A stretch of DNA of 64,000 bases. Origin: Stomoxys calcitrans. Its lineage: Eukaryota > Arthropoda > Insecta > Diptera > Muscidae. Below, piece by piece: positions 46,774 through 57,489 of this stretch. The stretch spans positions 60,519,071-60,583,070 of the forward strand of contig NC_081553.1 in the NCBI RefSeq assembly GCF_963082655.1, written 5' to 3'. Position numbers and translations under genes: made by a program. A model generated the notes under the pieces. It was not told where the DNA came from, searched no databases, and was given only the letters and a program-made list of their open reading frames with translations. Position 1 is the stretch's first letter, and every line of letters begins with the position of its first letter.

Positions 46774-47077
46774 GGCCACCGTGGCGTAGAGGTTAGTATG
46801 TCCGCCTATTACGCCGAACGCCAGGGTTAAAATCCCGGCGCGTACATCAACAGCGTACATAAAATCCCGGCGCGTACAATTTCCAGCGGTGTTTATCTCC
46901 TTAATAATGCTGGCTACATTTGGTATAATGCATCTTACCATGTTAAAATTTCTCTGCCAAGTGGTATCGCTATGTGTCACGCCGTTCGTACTCGGCTATA
47001 AAAAGCAGACCCCTTGAGCTTAAACCTTAATCGGTCGGACTGTACCCATTGATATCAGAATGCATCCCCTGTTCAGT
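46774..47077 (+). mobile_element. tRNA-derived SINE (copy e)
   Basis: 'gccaccgtggcgtagaggtt' and 'agtatgtccgcctattacgc' give the tRNA head. Box B is damaged ('gggttaaaatcccgg'). A ~30 bp segment around 'aaatcccggcgcgtac' is repeated (46829-46850 and 46861-46880). The body includes 'cgttcgtactcggctataaa'. Confidence 0.75.
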
Positions 47078-47215
47078 GAATTCGGATAATAAATGTTGCG
47101 TTAATGGACCTAGGACCTTAAACCGACAGTTCGGTCTATATGGGGGCTATATCAAGATATAGTCCGATAAAGCCAATCTTCAAACTAAACCTGGCTCACA
47201 GTGCGTCTAAAACAC
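47078..47215 (-). mobile_element. HINE-like fragment, right of the SINE
   Basis: 'ttcggataataaatgttgcg', 'cagttcggtctatatggggg' and 'ctatatcaagatatagtccg' complete the element that begins at 46684. Confidence 0.55.
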
Positions 47216-47779
47216 CTTTAAATAAAAAGTTCCCACACCAGAAAAATTATTTCAGATTCTGAAACTTCAATGTTCATAGACGGGAAAAACGAAATAACAA
47301 AAAAATTTTTGGAGATATTTTTGAATAAATCCACTTTGAAAATTCGTGCCCACGAACTACGATTTAACTTTTTTTGAAAACGAAAACTCAAATTGAAAGA
47401 ATTTTAAGAAAAAAAGGAATAAAGATATCTTTATCATCTGCGTTTTGCATATGAAAGTGTCCTTAAAAAGTAAAAAATAAATTCTGCCCGAATTTTTTTA
47501 CGAAAATACCCAAAATTCCCATTTCAGACAAAAATGGTTTCCTAATCGCAATTTTTGTAAATTGGCTGTAGAAATGTTTAGGGGACATATGAAAAAACAA
47601 ACAAGCCCAAATGGGGGATCTAGGCTTTTGCGTTTTGATATCCAATCGGTCAATTCTTTAATCTAGGAATGGCAGGCATGGCAAGCCCGGCCTGGGATGA
47701 CTATGAACATCACACGGGTTGGAAATCTGAGCTCCGACTTGTGTGGTATTCATCGTCATTACGATAGGCTCAGCTGAGA
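47216..47779. other. Apparently unique AT-rich DNA
   Basis: No recognisable element up to about 47660. 47660-47779 leads into the 247 bp tandem block. The 60-codon minus frame at 47463 has no features. Confidence 0.35.
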
Positions 47780-48480
47780 GCTACCGGGCGCGTCCACAGG
47801 TTTCGGATAGTGGAATGGTTCGTACTCGGAGTAGTTGCAATTGTAGTCTCGGATAATCAGCGATATCGAGTGGAGCGCTGCAATGAGAAACTGGGCGCCA
47901 TCGTCGTCTTGCATGCCGCATTTGGCTTGTAGACTGAGTACCTCTGGTTTTCGATATGATAAGGCAAGTTATGAAAGCCTTTGAATAACCAAAGGCCATA
48001 ACGTTCTCGTGCCTATCGGTCCCAAAGACAAGGGACAATGTCCATCGGTTGCGGATAGTGGAATGGTTCAGCGAGAGAATGGGCGGCATCGTCATCTTCC
48101 ATGCCACATCTGGCTTATAGGCTGAGTACCTCTGATTCTCGATATGATAAGGCAAGTTATGGAAGCCTTTGAATAACCAAAGGCCATAACGTTTCAGCAC
48201 CTATCGGTCGCATGAACAAGGAACAAGCTTGACAAGGGCATGTCCACAGGTTGCAGATAGTGGAATGGTTCGTACACGGAGTAGTTGCAATTGCAGTCGC
48301 TGGTAATCAGCGATATCGAGTGGAGCGTCGCAGTGAGAAACTCGGCGGCATCGTCGTTTTGCATTCGGCGTATTGCTTAAACTCTGAGTACCTATGATTC
48401 TCGATATGACAAGGAAAGTTATTGACACCTTAAATAAAGGCCACAACGTTCCCGCGCCTATCGGTCCCATGAAAAAGGGA
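47780..48480 (-). repeat. ~247 bp direct repeat, three diverged copies
   Basis: 'gatagtggaatggttc' occurs at about 47806, 48054 and 48256; 'atcagcgatatcgagtggag' in copies 1 and 3; 'ctctgattctcgatatgata' or a variant in all three. The second copy lacks ~45 bp ('gtagttgcaattgtagtctc' part), shortening the step to ~203 bp. Minus frames (47781-48200, 48201-48470) read through it. It may be the repeated UTR of a LINE, since 48520 shows 'tggttacaacaatt', but that is speculative. Confidence 0.6.
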
Positions 48481-48636
48481 CAAGCTTGACAAGGATCGTT
48501 ACCTCCACTTACAAATGTGGTTACAACAATTAAATAATACTGATCGCACCACCACCGATTTCAGACAGCGCTTCAAGCCAGATCCCAAACTCCATCGGCT
48601 ACCCACTAGCCTCTGGCACGAATAGAGAACCACAAA

Positions 48637-48925
48637 ATCAAACTTCTCACAAATCAATGAGTGCTGACCGATTCATGTTTAAGCTCAATGATAAGGAATG
48701 TCCTTTTTATAGGCGATTCCGAACGGCATGCCGCAGTGCGACACCTCTTCAGGGAGAAGTTTTTACATAGCTGCCATACCAAGTGGTACAGTACCTCACA
48801 AATGTAGCCAGTATTAGGAGGGGATAACCATCGTTCAAACATTTTTCGGATCATCTTGTCAGGATTCGAACCAAGGCGTTCTGCGTTATAGGCGGACATG
48901 CTAATCCTGCGCTAAGGTGGCCTCC
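48637..48925 (-). mobile_element. tRNA-derived SINE (copy f)
   Basis: On the minus strand: 'ggaggccaccttagcgcagg' head, box B GGTTCGAATCC, body 'acttctccctgaagaggtgt', tail 'gagaagtttg'. About 20 bp are inserted in the body ('gctgccataccaagtggtac'). Confidence 0.75.
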
Positions 48926-50125
48926 AGTTTCCATAGTAACAAATAATGTGCCAGTGGTCCACCCGCCACTTGTCTAAGGTTGGGATCAGTTTGTTAAAAA
49001 CCTTAACCGTGTCCGTTCTTTTGATCCACTATAACTCCCAATGGGTTAAGTCCCATTTGGTGGTAGCACAGACACACAAAAATTATGATTATCATAATTT
49101 TATGTTACGTGAGTTTTCATGTGGAAAAGATGAAAGATCATCTGCAACCTAGACGTTACCTCTCCTTGTTTTGCTCAAAATGGTTGCGTTTGGGGTTTTG
49201 GCTTAAAGGTTGACAACGATGTTGTCTGCGTCGTCATCATCGCAGTTGTTGTAGCTTCAGACCATATTCATTGGAGCGCTATGACACTATGATGTACGAG
49301 GACATCACTTCTTAGGGTATGCTGTTTTTCTGTTTCATCGTCCTTCGCCCAATGTCTTTATGTTACTGTGCTGTGAAGCAACACCCAGCAAGCTTAGGGC
49401 ATATTACGGGGCACATCAACAACTGGCATGTCCTTTGTGTTGGTGAACGAATGTTGTTGGTGTGAGTGTTGCGCAGCATGTTTTGTATATTTTCATGAGA
49501 TGTTGGTGTTGTTGTTTTTGTTCTTCTGCTTGGGTGTTACTGCTGTTGATATTGTGATTGTTGTTGTTGTTGCTGTCGTGCTTGATGCCGTTGTAATCGT
49601 CATCACCATAATCATAGTTTTGCAGTTACTCCTGATTTTACCTCTGTAGCATGGCGCCCGTCTGGCCGGCGCCAATATTTTCTCCCCATTTTGAAAAACA
49701 GCAAGGAATTTCATTCGACAACTTTACTTTGCGGTGATGCTGCTGCTGCTACTGCTTTTACTGCTCCATCAGAGAATGACACCAAGTGAGTCGGTACGGG
49801 ATATGATTACCGGCATTGCGGGGAAAGGCAAGCAAGCAGCATTCCTGGGCATACAACTTCTTGTTGTTTAATATTTTGTATTTAAAGGTTTGTCTCATTT
49901 ACTTTCCACTTTTTCCCTTGCAACAACTACTTGGGTAAGTCTTTGTTGGCTATCAAAATGCTCTTGAACTTAATTGTTGTGAAAAATGGGATAGCAGTCT
50001 CTATGTGTACTGGGAAAGCGCCGGAAGGTGGTGCTAGTGGTGATGGGTGGTTATAAACACCTTCCATTACAAAGTTTGGTCATCCCAAATGCCATTTTAG
50101 AGTAAGGATATGATCATACTGAAGT
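48926..50125. other. Apparently unique DNA with TTG/GTT-rich stretch
   Basis: 49430-49640 is rich in GTT/TTG runs ('ttgttgttgttgctgtcgtg'), so hydrophobic frames arise on the plus strand without meaning. No gene supported. Confidence 0.35.
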
Positions 50126-50350
50126 CCGCCGTGGCGCAGATGTTAACATGTCCACCTATGACGCTGAACGCCCGCTTTTAAATCCTGGCGAGAATATCAA
50201 AAAGAGTTTCAGCGGCGGCATTTATCAGGTATTTTGTCATTTACAGCCGGCTATAAAAAAGGGATGTCGCTTATCATTGAGCTTAAACATTGATTGGACA
50301 GCACTCATTGATATATGAGAAGTTTCCCCTGCTCCTTAGATTTGTTCATG
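50126..50350 (+). mobile_element. tRNA-derived SINE (copy g)
   Basis: 'tccgccgtggcgcagatgtt' and 'aacatgtccacctatgacgc' head, worn box B ('ttttaaatcctggcgaga'), internal deletion in the body, then 'cattgagcttaaacattgat' and 'cctgctccttagatttgttc'. Confidence 0.7.
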
Positions 50351-50540
50351 TTTACATACTTCCTTAGGGTCAATACGAGGAAGTACATGTAAATACTGGA
50401 CCGCATCTTAAGAACCCACGACCATGAATTCTTCTAAAAACTTACACAAAATAAATTAAGTTGAGGAGCATAATTTTATTCTATGTCACAAATTTCTGCC
50501 AAACCAAGCTAAAATTAAAGCTTCTAGGAGCCATACACCC

Positions 50541-51531
50541 GACTTTCGGTCCCCGACCTTTCGGTCCCCGAACTTTCGGTCCCCGACCTTTCGGTCCCCG
50601 ACCTTTCGGTCCCCGACCTTTCGGTCCCCGACCTTTCGGTCCCCGACCTTTCGGTCCCCGACCTTTCGGTCCCCGACCTTTCGGTCCCCGACCTTTCGGT
50701 CCCCGACCTTTCGGTCCCCGACCTTTCGGTCCCCGACCTTTCGGTCCCCGACCTTTCGGTCCCCGACCTTCCGGTCCCCGACCTTCCGGTCCCCGACCTT
50801 TCGGTCCCCGACCTTCCGGTCCCCGACCTTTCGGTCCCCGACCTTTCGGTCCCCGACCTTTCGGTCCCCGACCTTTCGGTCCCCGACCTTTCGGTCCCCG
50901 ACCTTTCGGTCCCCGACCTTTCGGTCCCCGACCTTTCGGTCCCCGACCTTTCGGTCCCCGACCTTTCGGTCCCCGACCTTTCGGTCCCCGACCTTTCGGT
51001 CCCCGACCTTTCGGTCCCCGACCTTTCGGTCCCCGACCTTTCGGTCCCCGACCTTTCGGTCCCCGACCTTTCGGTCCCCGACCTTTCGGTCCCCGACCTT
51101 TCGGTCCCCGACCTTTCGGTCCCCGACCTTTCGGTCCCCGACCTTTCGGTCCCCGACCTTTCGGTCCCCGACCTTTCGGTCCCCGACCTTTCGGTCCCCG
51201 ACCTTTCGGTCCCCGACCTTTCGGTCCCCGACCTTTCGGTCCCCGACCTTTCGGTCCCCGACCTTTCGGTCCCCGACCTTTCGGTCCCCGACCTTTCGGT
51301 CCCCGACCTTTCGGTCCCCGACCTTTCGGTCCCCGACCTTTCGGTCCCCGACCTTTCGGTCCCCGACCTTTCGGTCCCCGACCTTTCGGTCCCCGACCTT
51401 TCGGTCCCCGACCTTTCGGTCCCCGACCTTTCGGTCCCCGACCTTTCGGTCCCCGACCTTTCGGTCCCCGACCTTTCGGTCCCCGACCTTTCGGTCCCCG
51501 ACCTTTCGGTCCCCGACCTTTCGGTCCCCGA
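50541..51531. repeat. 15 bp x 66 minisatellite (CTTTCGGTCCCCGAC)
   Basis: The unit is repeated 66 times without length change. Variants: one C-to-A near 50571 and three T-to-C (about 50771, 50786, 50816). From about 50821 to the end some 47 units appear identical. Because 15 is a multiple of three and the unit has no stop in any frame, all six frames are open (for example GPRPF on plus; GDRKV and GTERS on minus). Confidence 0.97.
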
Positions 51532-51957
51532 GTCTCGTCGTCGTCGGACTATGTGACCCCTTCGACCCTTCCCGTGCGGAAATAAACACAACAGCAGCAC
51601 CTCAACCTCAATATTGCCGGGCCAGTGCCGGAAAGTGAATCATTGTTGCAATTGAATTTCAACGGCAAGGTCAACGAGATAGTAGATTTTATAAGTCGGG
51701 ATAACATATTGGTTGCAGCAATCCAGGAGACAGAGCTGGGCAACACCTGCAGCCTGCACAGTTGTCACGAAGGATCGCCAAGATAGATCGGTATTGCCGA
51801 GATAGAGCTATACAACGTGTACGTACATATCGCCGGTTGGTAGTTGTATCCCAGATAATGGCCTAGCTTACATGCCCGACTGGCCTGACGCTAAAGACCC
51901 CTACATGGAACGTTTGGGGACAGGAGTCAAGTTCGATAATGTCCAGATAGAGATATA

Positions 51958-52193
51958 TTGGGTTGCTAAAAAAGTAATTGCGGATTTTTCATATAGTCTG
52001 CGTTGACAAATTTTTTCACAGCTTGTGACTCTGTAATTGCATTCTTTCTTCTGTCAGTTATCAGCTGCGACTTTTAGCTTGCTTTAGAAAAAAAGTGTAA
52101 AAAAATTATATTTGATTAAAGTTCATTCTAAGTTTTATTAAGAATGCATTTTCTTTCTTTTAAAAAATCCGCAATTACTTTTTGGGCAACCAA
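51958..52193. mobile_element. Mariner-type MITE (copy 2), 236 bp
   Basis: Same family as 28007-28243, flanked by TA (51956-51957 and 52194-52195). The left terminus has one substitution cluster ('ttgggttgctaaaaaagtaa'). It splits the codons of the LINE endonuclease motif IEIYNV ('gagata' + TA + 'caacgt'). Confidence 0.9.
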
Positions 52194-52544
52194 TACAACG
52201 TTTTTATACCGCCGTTAGTAGCCTACTATCTGGCCATGGGTCTAGGTGACTTTACTGTCCTCACGTTTGATGGCATTCTTCCCCAGGGAACGACCAGCGG
52301 GAAATAGCTTTTAAAGGTCTAAGGGTCTAGGGGACCCATGTCCTCACGTTTGATGGCATTCTTCCCCAGGGAACGACCAGCGGGAAATAGCTTTTTAAGG
52401 CTCCAAGTGTTGCACCGTGAATGTGAATGATGCCCCATTAGGATAACTAGGAGGTGCAGTACCTCTTCAGACATTTCCATTGCATCCCCTGATCTCCTGA
52501 GTGACATATTCTCTCAAACCGTTCTTTCTTCAGACTTACTTTTC

Positions 52545-54325
52545 TTTACTGTTATTGGCTATGACAGAATATTTGTTCCACTAGCCGAAAGAAGAATAAC
52601 GTTCCAAGCGCCTCGATCTTCTGCGCTCATTCTAAAATCTCTGACACCAAGTTTCGAGGTATCTTCCACCACTTGATCTTTCCATCGGGCTTTTGGTCTT
52701 CCCGGTTTGCGTGTACCACCGTGTTTGCCTTCAAAAGACTTCTTTGCTGGAGCTTCTGCATCCATTCTGACAATATGACCTAGCCAACGCAGACGTTGTA
52801 TTTTGATGCGTGTAACTATGCTATCGTCGTCATACAGCTCGTGTTTCATACGTCGCCTATATTCTCCGTTAACGCAAACTGGTCCATATATTTTACGAAG
52901 AATCTTTCTCTCAAATACTCCAAGCACTGCCTCATCTGCTTCCACAAGTACCCATGCTTCAGAACCATATATCAACAGGCTTGGTATCAGTGTCTTGTAT
53001 AGTGTAATCTTCGTCTGTCGAGAGGTGGCCTTGTTTCTAAACTGCTTACTTAGTCCAAAGTAGCATCTGTTTGCCAGTATTATTCTTCGCTTAATCTCAA
53101 AACTGGTGTCATTCGTTTCGGTTACGGCGGTGACGAGGTAAATAAAGTTAATGTCTATCTGAAAGTTGTGGTTCCCAACATTCTCCAATTTCTTTATCTG
53201 CTCTGTTGTGCAAGGCTTTTTGGGAGTTGAAACCATCCATTTTGTCTTATCTCCATTTACTGCCAGACTCTCTGCCATTTTCACTGACTCTCTTTCGATT
53301 CTTCAAAGGCTGCAGTTACTACTTCCGGTGACCGACCTATGATGTCGATGTCGTCGGCATAGGCGAGTAGCATGTGTTATCTTGTGATTAGTCTGCCATA
53401 TCTACTCACATCTGCATCTCGTATAATCTTCTTCAACAGAGTATTAAAGAGATCGACGATAGGCTGTCTCCTTGTCTGAAACCTCGTTTGGTACAACAAA
53501 TGTTTCGGAGAGATTCTTTCCTATTCTTACTGAGGAACGCAGAGACTCTTTTTTAAGTTTGCAGGTATACCAAGCTCAGACATAAAAGAGTATCGAAGGC
53601 GGCTTTGTGGTCAACAAAGAGATGATAGGTGTTGATTTGTCCTTTTCGGGTCTTTTCCAGGATTTACCGCTGTGTAAATATCTGTTCTAGGGTAGATTTA
53701 CCAGGTCTAAGGCCGCATTGATAGGGCCCAATTACCGCATTGACTTAAGGTTTTAATCTTTCACACAGTACGCTCATATGCGATGGGGAGGAGACTTATT
53801 CCTCTGTAGTTGGCACATTTCGTCTTGTCACCTTTCTTGTGTATGGGACATAGTATGCAAAGGTTCCAATCATCGGGTATGCTTTCTTCTAGCCAGATTG
53901 CGCAGATAAGCTGATGCATACGCCTTATCAGCGTGTCGCCTCTGGTTTTAAATAGTTCAGCGGGTAACCCGTCGGCTCCTGCTGCCTTGTTGTTCTTTAG
54001 TCGGTTCACTGTTACTTGGACCTCATTCTGACTAGGAGGCAAACATTCTATACCATCATCAGGGATTGGTTCTGTGGTATCCTCTTCGCCGCCAACATCG
54101 GTCACTAGCAGTTGGGTTAAATGTTCTTTCCATATCCTCAGCATGTTATCTGTGTCAGTTACCAGATTTCCTTCTTTGTCTCTGCAGGAGGATGTGGCTG
54201 CACCAAAGCCATCGGTTTGATGTTTAATTCTTTGGTAGAATTTCCGGACTTCATTCTGACTCCTGTACATCTCAATTCGATCACACTCACTTGTTTCCAT
54301 TTCCGGTTCCATTTCGGGTCCGGTT
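52545..54325 (-). pseudogene. RTE-like LINE reverse transcriptase, broken
   Basis: In coding order from the right: VRKFYQRIKHQ, LTQLLVTD, VNRLKNNKAAGADGLPAELF, LICAIWLEESIPDDWN and KKGDKTKCANYRGISLLP (54312-53770, fingers). Then GPYQCGLRPGKST (about 53690-53735), FVDHKAAFDTL (motif A, about 53594-53630), RGFRQGDSLS (motif B, about 53465-53495) and YADDIDIIG (motif C, YADD codons 53350-53361). After a frameshift near 53285 a 241-codon frame gives KWMVSTPKK, ANRCYFGLSKQF, LYKTLIPSLLIYGSEAW, FERKILRKIYGP, QRLRWLGHIVRMD, GRPKARWKDQV and DRGAWN. All catalytic Asp residues of motifs A and C are kept, but frameshifts make it dead. The 5' part with the endonuclease is lost at 54325. The clade call (RTE-like) is from recalled motif style. 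Confidence 0.75.
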
Positions 54326-54440
54326 CAAGAATATTTATATTTTATGGGGTCGCAGATCTATAATTTGAGGTGTTAGAAAGGTAATGTTGATATTGGTCTG
54401 CCTGCCATGTTATGGTGGTGGGTACACCAATTAAAAGTGC
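54326..54440 (-). mobile_element. HINE-like 5'-end fragment
   Basis: 'caagaatatttatattttat', 'atttgaggtgttagaaaggt' and 'ttatggtggtgggtacacc' are the 5' end of a minus-oriented HINE-like element, without units. It abuts and truncates the RTE-like LINE. Confidence 0.55.
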
Positions 54441-54569
54441 CTAATTGTAGCGTTTGTGTATCCCTATTGGACGGGTTTGATTCTAATATTCTGCTTCATA
54501 TTTCAATTCAGCAATTATGTTAAAAGCTTAACTATGGACCGCCTTGGGCCCCATCAAACATTTACTCTA

Positions 54570-54734
54570 CTTACTTTAATTGGTTATGACAGAACATTTG
54601 TTCCACTAGCCGAACGTAGAATAGCGTTCCAAGCGCCTCGATCTTCTGCGCTCACTCGATCTCGATCTTCTGCGCCACTTGATCTTTCCATCGGGCTTTT
54701 GGTCATCCAGGTTTGCGTGTATCACCGTGTTTGC
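54570..54734 (-). mobile_element. Second copy of the RTE-like LINE 3' end
   Basis: 'gacagaacatttgttccact' and 'gcgttccaagcgcctcgatc' repeat 52563-52620, and 'cacttgatctttccatcggg' plus 'tgcgtgtatcaccgtgtttg' repeat 52671-52728. ~50 bp in between is replaced by a short repeat of 'ctcgatcttctgcgc'. Only the 3' ~165 bp is present. Confidence 0.75.
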
Positions 54735-55520
54735 CCCATAAAACACACCTTATATAAATTTTCTTTAAACCTGAATATGGAAATTGTTGTAGTTTCCAAA
54801 TTTTACTTTAAAATCTTTGCCTATAACGAAGTACCCCATGGTTTTTGCATCTGCAATTACGAAGGCAGTTGATGGCAACAAATCAAATCACTCTACACTC
54901 TACTACTACTGCTACTCCTCTTAATAACTAAATCAAGATATTCTCGCATAAGTCCATTTATAATCAGCGATTAATTTACATTCTCATGAAAGTTGACAAT
55001 TCGATATGGTCATTGAAGTGGAAACTGGACACGTGGCCACTCAATGATGTTCCCTTCATCGTTTGCCTTATTTCTGAAATAAAAATGATGCAGCAATTTT
55101 TCAAACAAAAAGAATAGTCACCTCTATCTATTTCAGTTGGATTGAAACGAATGATTCAACAAAACGATGATGAACAATGTCACAATTTATGGGATCAAAG
55201 ATCGACTTTGATGGTAGTAACAATAAAGGTTGAAATGTTGAGGGGAGACCAGGACAGGAGACATAGTGAGCGTCCTAATCAACCATCATCGTTTCAAGTA
55301 CTTGAGAACGAATAGAGTAACTGATAATGCGATGATGTTAGTTTTTGGTAACAAATTAGTTGGTATAACTCTTAGTTTCAGGTTTATTGCGTCTGTCCTA
55401 AAGGATGCAAACGTATCTTCATGATTACCAAACCCTAAACAACCCCCTTATCGTATGAGCACACATAAGTTGAACAGTGGGACAACAGCAGATATGGTAA
55501 CTCTGCGCTGATAGAACAAG
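54735..55520. other. Apparently unique DNA
   Basis: No recognisable repeat and no convincing coding frame. The 138-codon plus frame (54456-54872) crosses the LINE fragment and is not a gene. Confidence 0.35.
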
Positions 55521-56440
55521 AACAAGTAAAAGCGTGCTAAGTTCGGCCGGGCCGAATCTTATATACCCTTCACCATGGATAGCATCTGTCGAGTTCTTTG
55601 CGCAGTATCTCTTTTTAGGCAAACAAAGAATAATGAATAAGGAAGGAGGAGGAGCTATTTCCAGTTAAAGTACGATTGGGGGCTCAAGAAGCAAAATCGG
55701 GAGATCGGTTTATTTGGGAGCTGTGTCAAGCTATAGATCGATTCAGACCATATTGCCCACGTATATTGAAGGCCATGGAAGAAGCCGTTGTACATAGTCT
55801 GTGCCAAATCGGATGAGAATTGCGCTCTATAGAGGCTCAAGAACTCTAGATCCCAGATCGGTTTATATGGCAGCTATATCAGGGTATGGACCGATTTGGA
55901 CCATACTTCGCATATATGTTGAAAGTGATACCAAAATACCACGTGCAAAATTTCAGCCAAATCGGATAAGAATTCCGCCTTCTAAAAGCTCAAGAAGTCA
56001 AGACCCAAGATCGGTTTATATGGCAGCTATATGAGATTATGGACCAATTTGGACCACATTTCGCACAGTTGTTGGAAGTGATATCAAAACACTATGTGCA
56101 AAATTTCAGTCAAATTGGATAAGAATTCCGCATTCTAAAAGCTCAAGAAGTCAAGACCCAAGAACGGTTTACATGACAGCTATATCAAAACATGGACCCA
56201 TTTGGCCCATTTACAATCCCAACTGACCTACGCTAATAAAAAGTATTTTTGCAAAATTTCAAGCGGCTAGCTTTATTCCTTCGAAAGTTTGCGTGCTTTC
56301 GACAGACAGACGAACGGACATGGCTAGGTCCACTTAAAATGACATGACGATCAAGAATATATATACTTTATTGGGTCTCAGACGCATATTTCGAGAATGA
56401 CGAAGTTAGTATACTCCCATCCTATAGTGGAGGATATATA
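55521..56440 (-). mobile_element. HINE-like element, ~0.92 kb
   Basis: The left end is AACAAGTAAAAGCGTGCTAA with the near-perfect hairpin GTTCGGCCGGGCCGAAT, then 'cttcaccatggatagcatct'. Four or five units follow, then 'gacagacagacgaacggaca', and the right end 'cctatagtggaggatatata'. Confidence 0.8.
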
Positions 56441-56742
56441 AAATTACCACATTTTTCAGTTTTCCGGTAATTCCAGAAGTTGTCTTGGCCTATCAACATC
56501 TGAGTAACGTAATTGTTGACTGGGCCGAGATTACTATCTCTCCAGATTCGAAGTCGTTGCATTCATTTGCCCTGGTTTTCATTTATCCCTCTCCGTGTCG
56601 CTAATTGCAAGCCATCGGAGTCCCAGTCCTTTGCCCGCATTACCTGTCACACTCTGCGCTCTGCGTGCTGCGCCATCCGGGTCTCGCAGTATTCCATCAT
56701 AAATAGCATTCCAAAAATCCGGTTCAAGCCTTGCGCCACGCT
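56441..56742. other. Unassigned segment, possibly a worn LINE piece
   Basis: The plus reading VDWAEITISPDSKSLHSFAL is suggestive of protein-like sequence but matches nothing I recognise. Confidence 0.2.
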
Positions 56743-57035
56743 ACAGTATTTAAAAATGGAGATATTGTGCTAAAACTTTCCACAGATTCTTTTTTTGTCC
56801 ATAAGCAGGTTAAGTTCGAAGATGGGTTATATCGGGCAATATCTTGATATTGCCCTCATATAGACCGATCCGGCGATTTAGGGTCTTAGACCCATAAAAG
56901 CCACATTTATTATCCGATTTTGCTGAAATTTGGGACGGTGAATTGTGTTAGACCCTTAGTAAACTTTCTCCAATTTGGCTCAGATCGGTCTAGATTTAGA
57001 TATAGCTGCCATATAGACCGATCTCTCATAGTCGC
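56743..57035 (+). mobile_element. HINE-like fragment (same subfamily as 1-2950)
   Basis: 'cataagcaggttaagttcga', 'gatttagggtcttagaccca' and 'atagctgccatatagaccga'. Two units; it breaks at 'atctctcat' into non-repeat sequence. Confidence 0.65.
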
Positions 57036-57489
57036 TGGAAAGATCGGATGGCTACTTCGGTTTTATCCGGTTTCGCATTTTACCTAAGGTTCCTAAGCAT
57101 GGTGAGTCCTTGTTTCGGCTCTAGTATTGCCTAGGTTTTCTTACCTGCGTTAAGCATTGTGTGTCCTTCTTTCAGCTTCCGGTCGCTGTCTTGCTTTGTA
57201 GGGCATTTTTTTCACCGTTTTTCAGCTTTATCCATTTTCTTCTTGCTGTGGTTCTTATCATCTGGTCTCGGCGCACCCCTCTTATACGCCGGAGCCCCTT
57301 TAACGCTAACTTTATTGTTCTGATTCGACTCAGGTAAGAGAATGCTACAGCTGTCACCTTATGCTCGGCCATATGGGTGCCGGTCTTATAGCGAAGTAAA
57401 TTTGAAGATTTTCTGGGCGACGCATTCCCCGTAACAAAAACGAACATGGCTAGAAGGATTAAGAATGGACTCCTTGGTATTGCAAGCTT
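57036..57489. other. Unassigned segment
   Basis: A 91-codon minus frame (57172-57447) is basic (LRRIRGVRRDQMIRTTARRK) but has no family signature. 'taaggttcctaagcatggtg' and similar phrases recur loosely within it. Confidence 0.2.

Larger units (their letters stand above)
50461..52510 (+). pseudogene. Jockey-like LINE ORF2 N-terminal part with a giant in-frame minisatellite
   Basis: The frame starting at 50461 reads through 66 units of GPRPF (50541-51531), then VSSSSDYVTPSTLPVRK and a TAA at 51583-51585. In the same frame it continues TQQQHLNLNIAGPVPESES and LLQLNFNGKVNEIVDF, ILVAAIQETELGN: the start of a LINE endonuclease, with the catalytic-type N of NFNG and E of QETE. Beyond about 51785 the endonuclease is scrambled: IAEIELYNVY (51794-51825), then DPYMERLG (about 51897), QIEIYNV split by a MITE, LGDF (about 52230), and an ~81 bp duplication (52258-52313 / 52340-52394). 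The domain order matches the minus-strand copy at 29960-30684. The link between minisatellite and ORF2 is read from the shared frame; that it is ORF2's N-terminal extension is inference. Confidence 0.6.

Noticed and set aside
49428..49714. Hydrophobic ORF with VVVVAVVLDAVVIVITIII-like text, resembling a membrane protein
   Set aside because: It comes from a GTT/TTG-rich low-complexity stretch. Both strands are open and no family features exist.
50486..51600. Minus-strand ORFs of 358 and 367 codons (GDRKV, GTERS repeats)
   Set aside because: Complement readings of the 15 bp minisatellite. Only the plus GPRPF frame connects with recognisable LINE coding.
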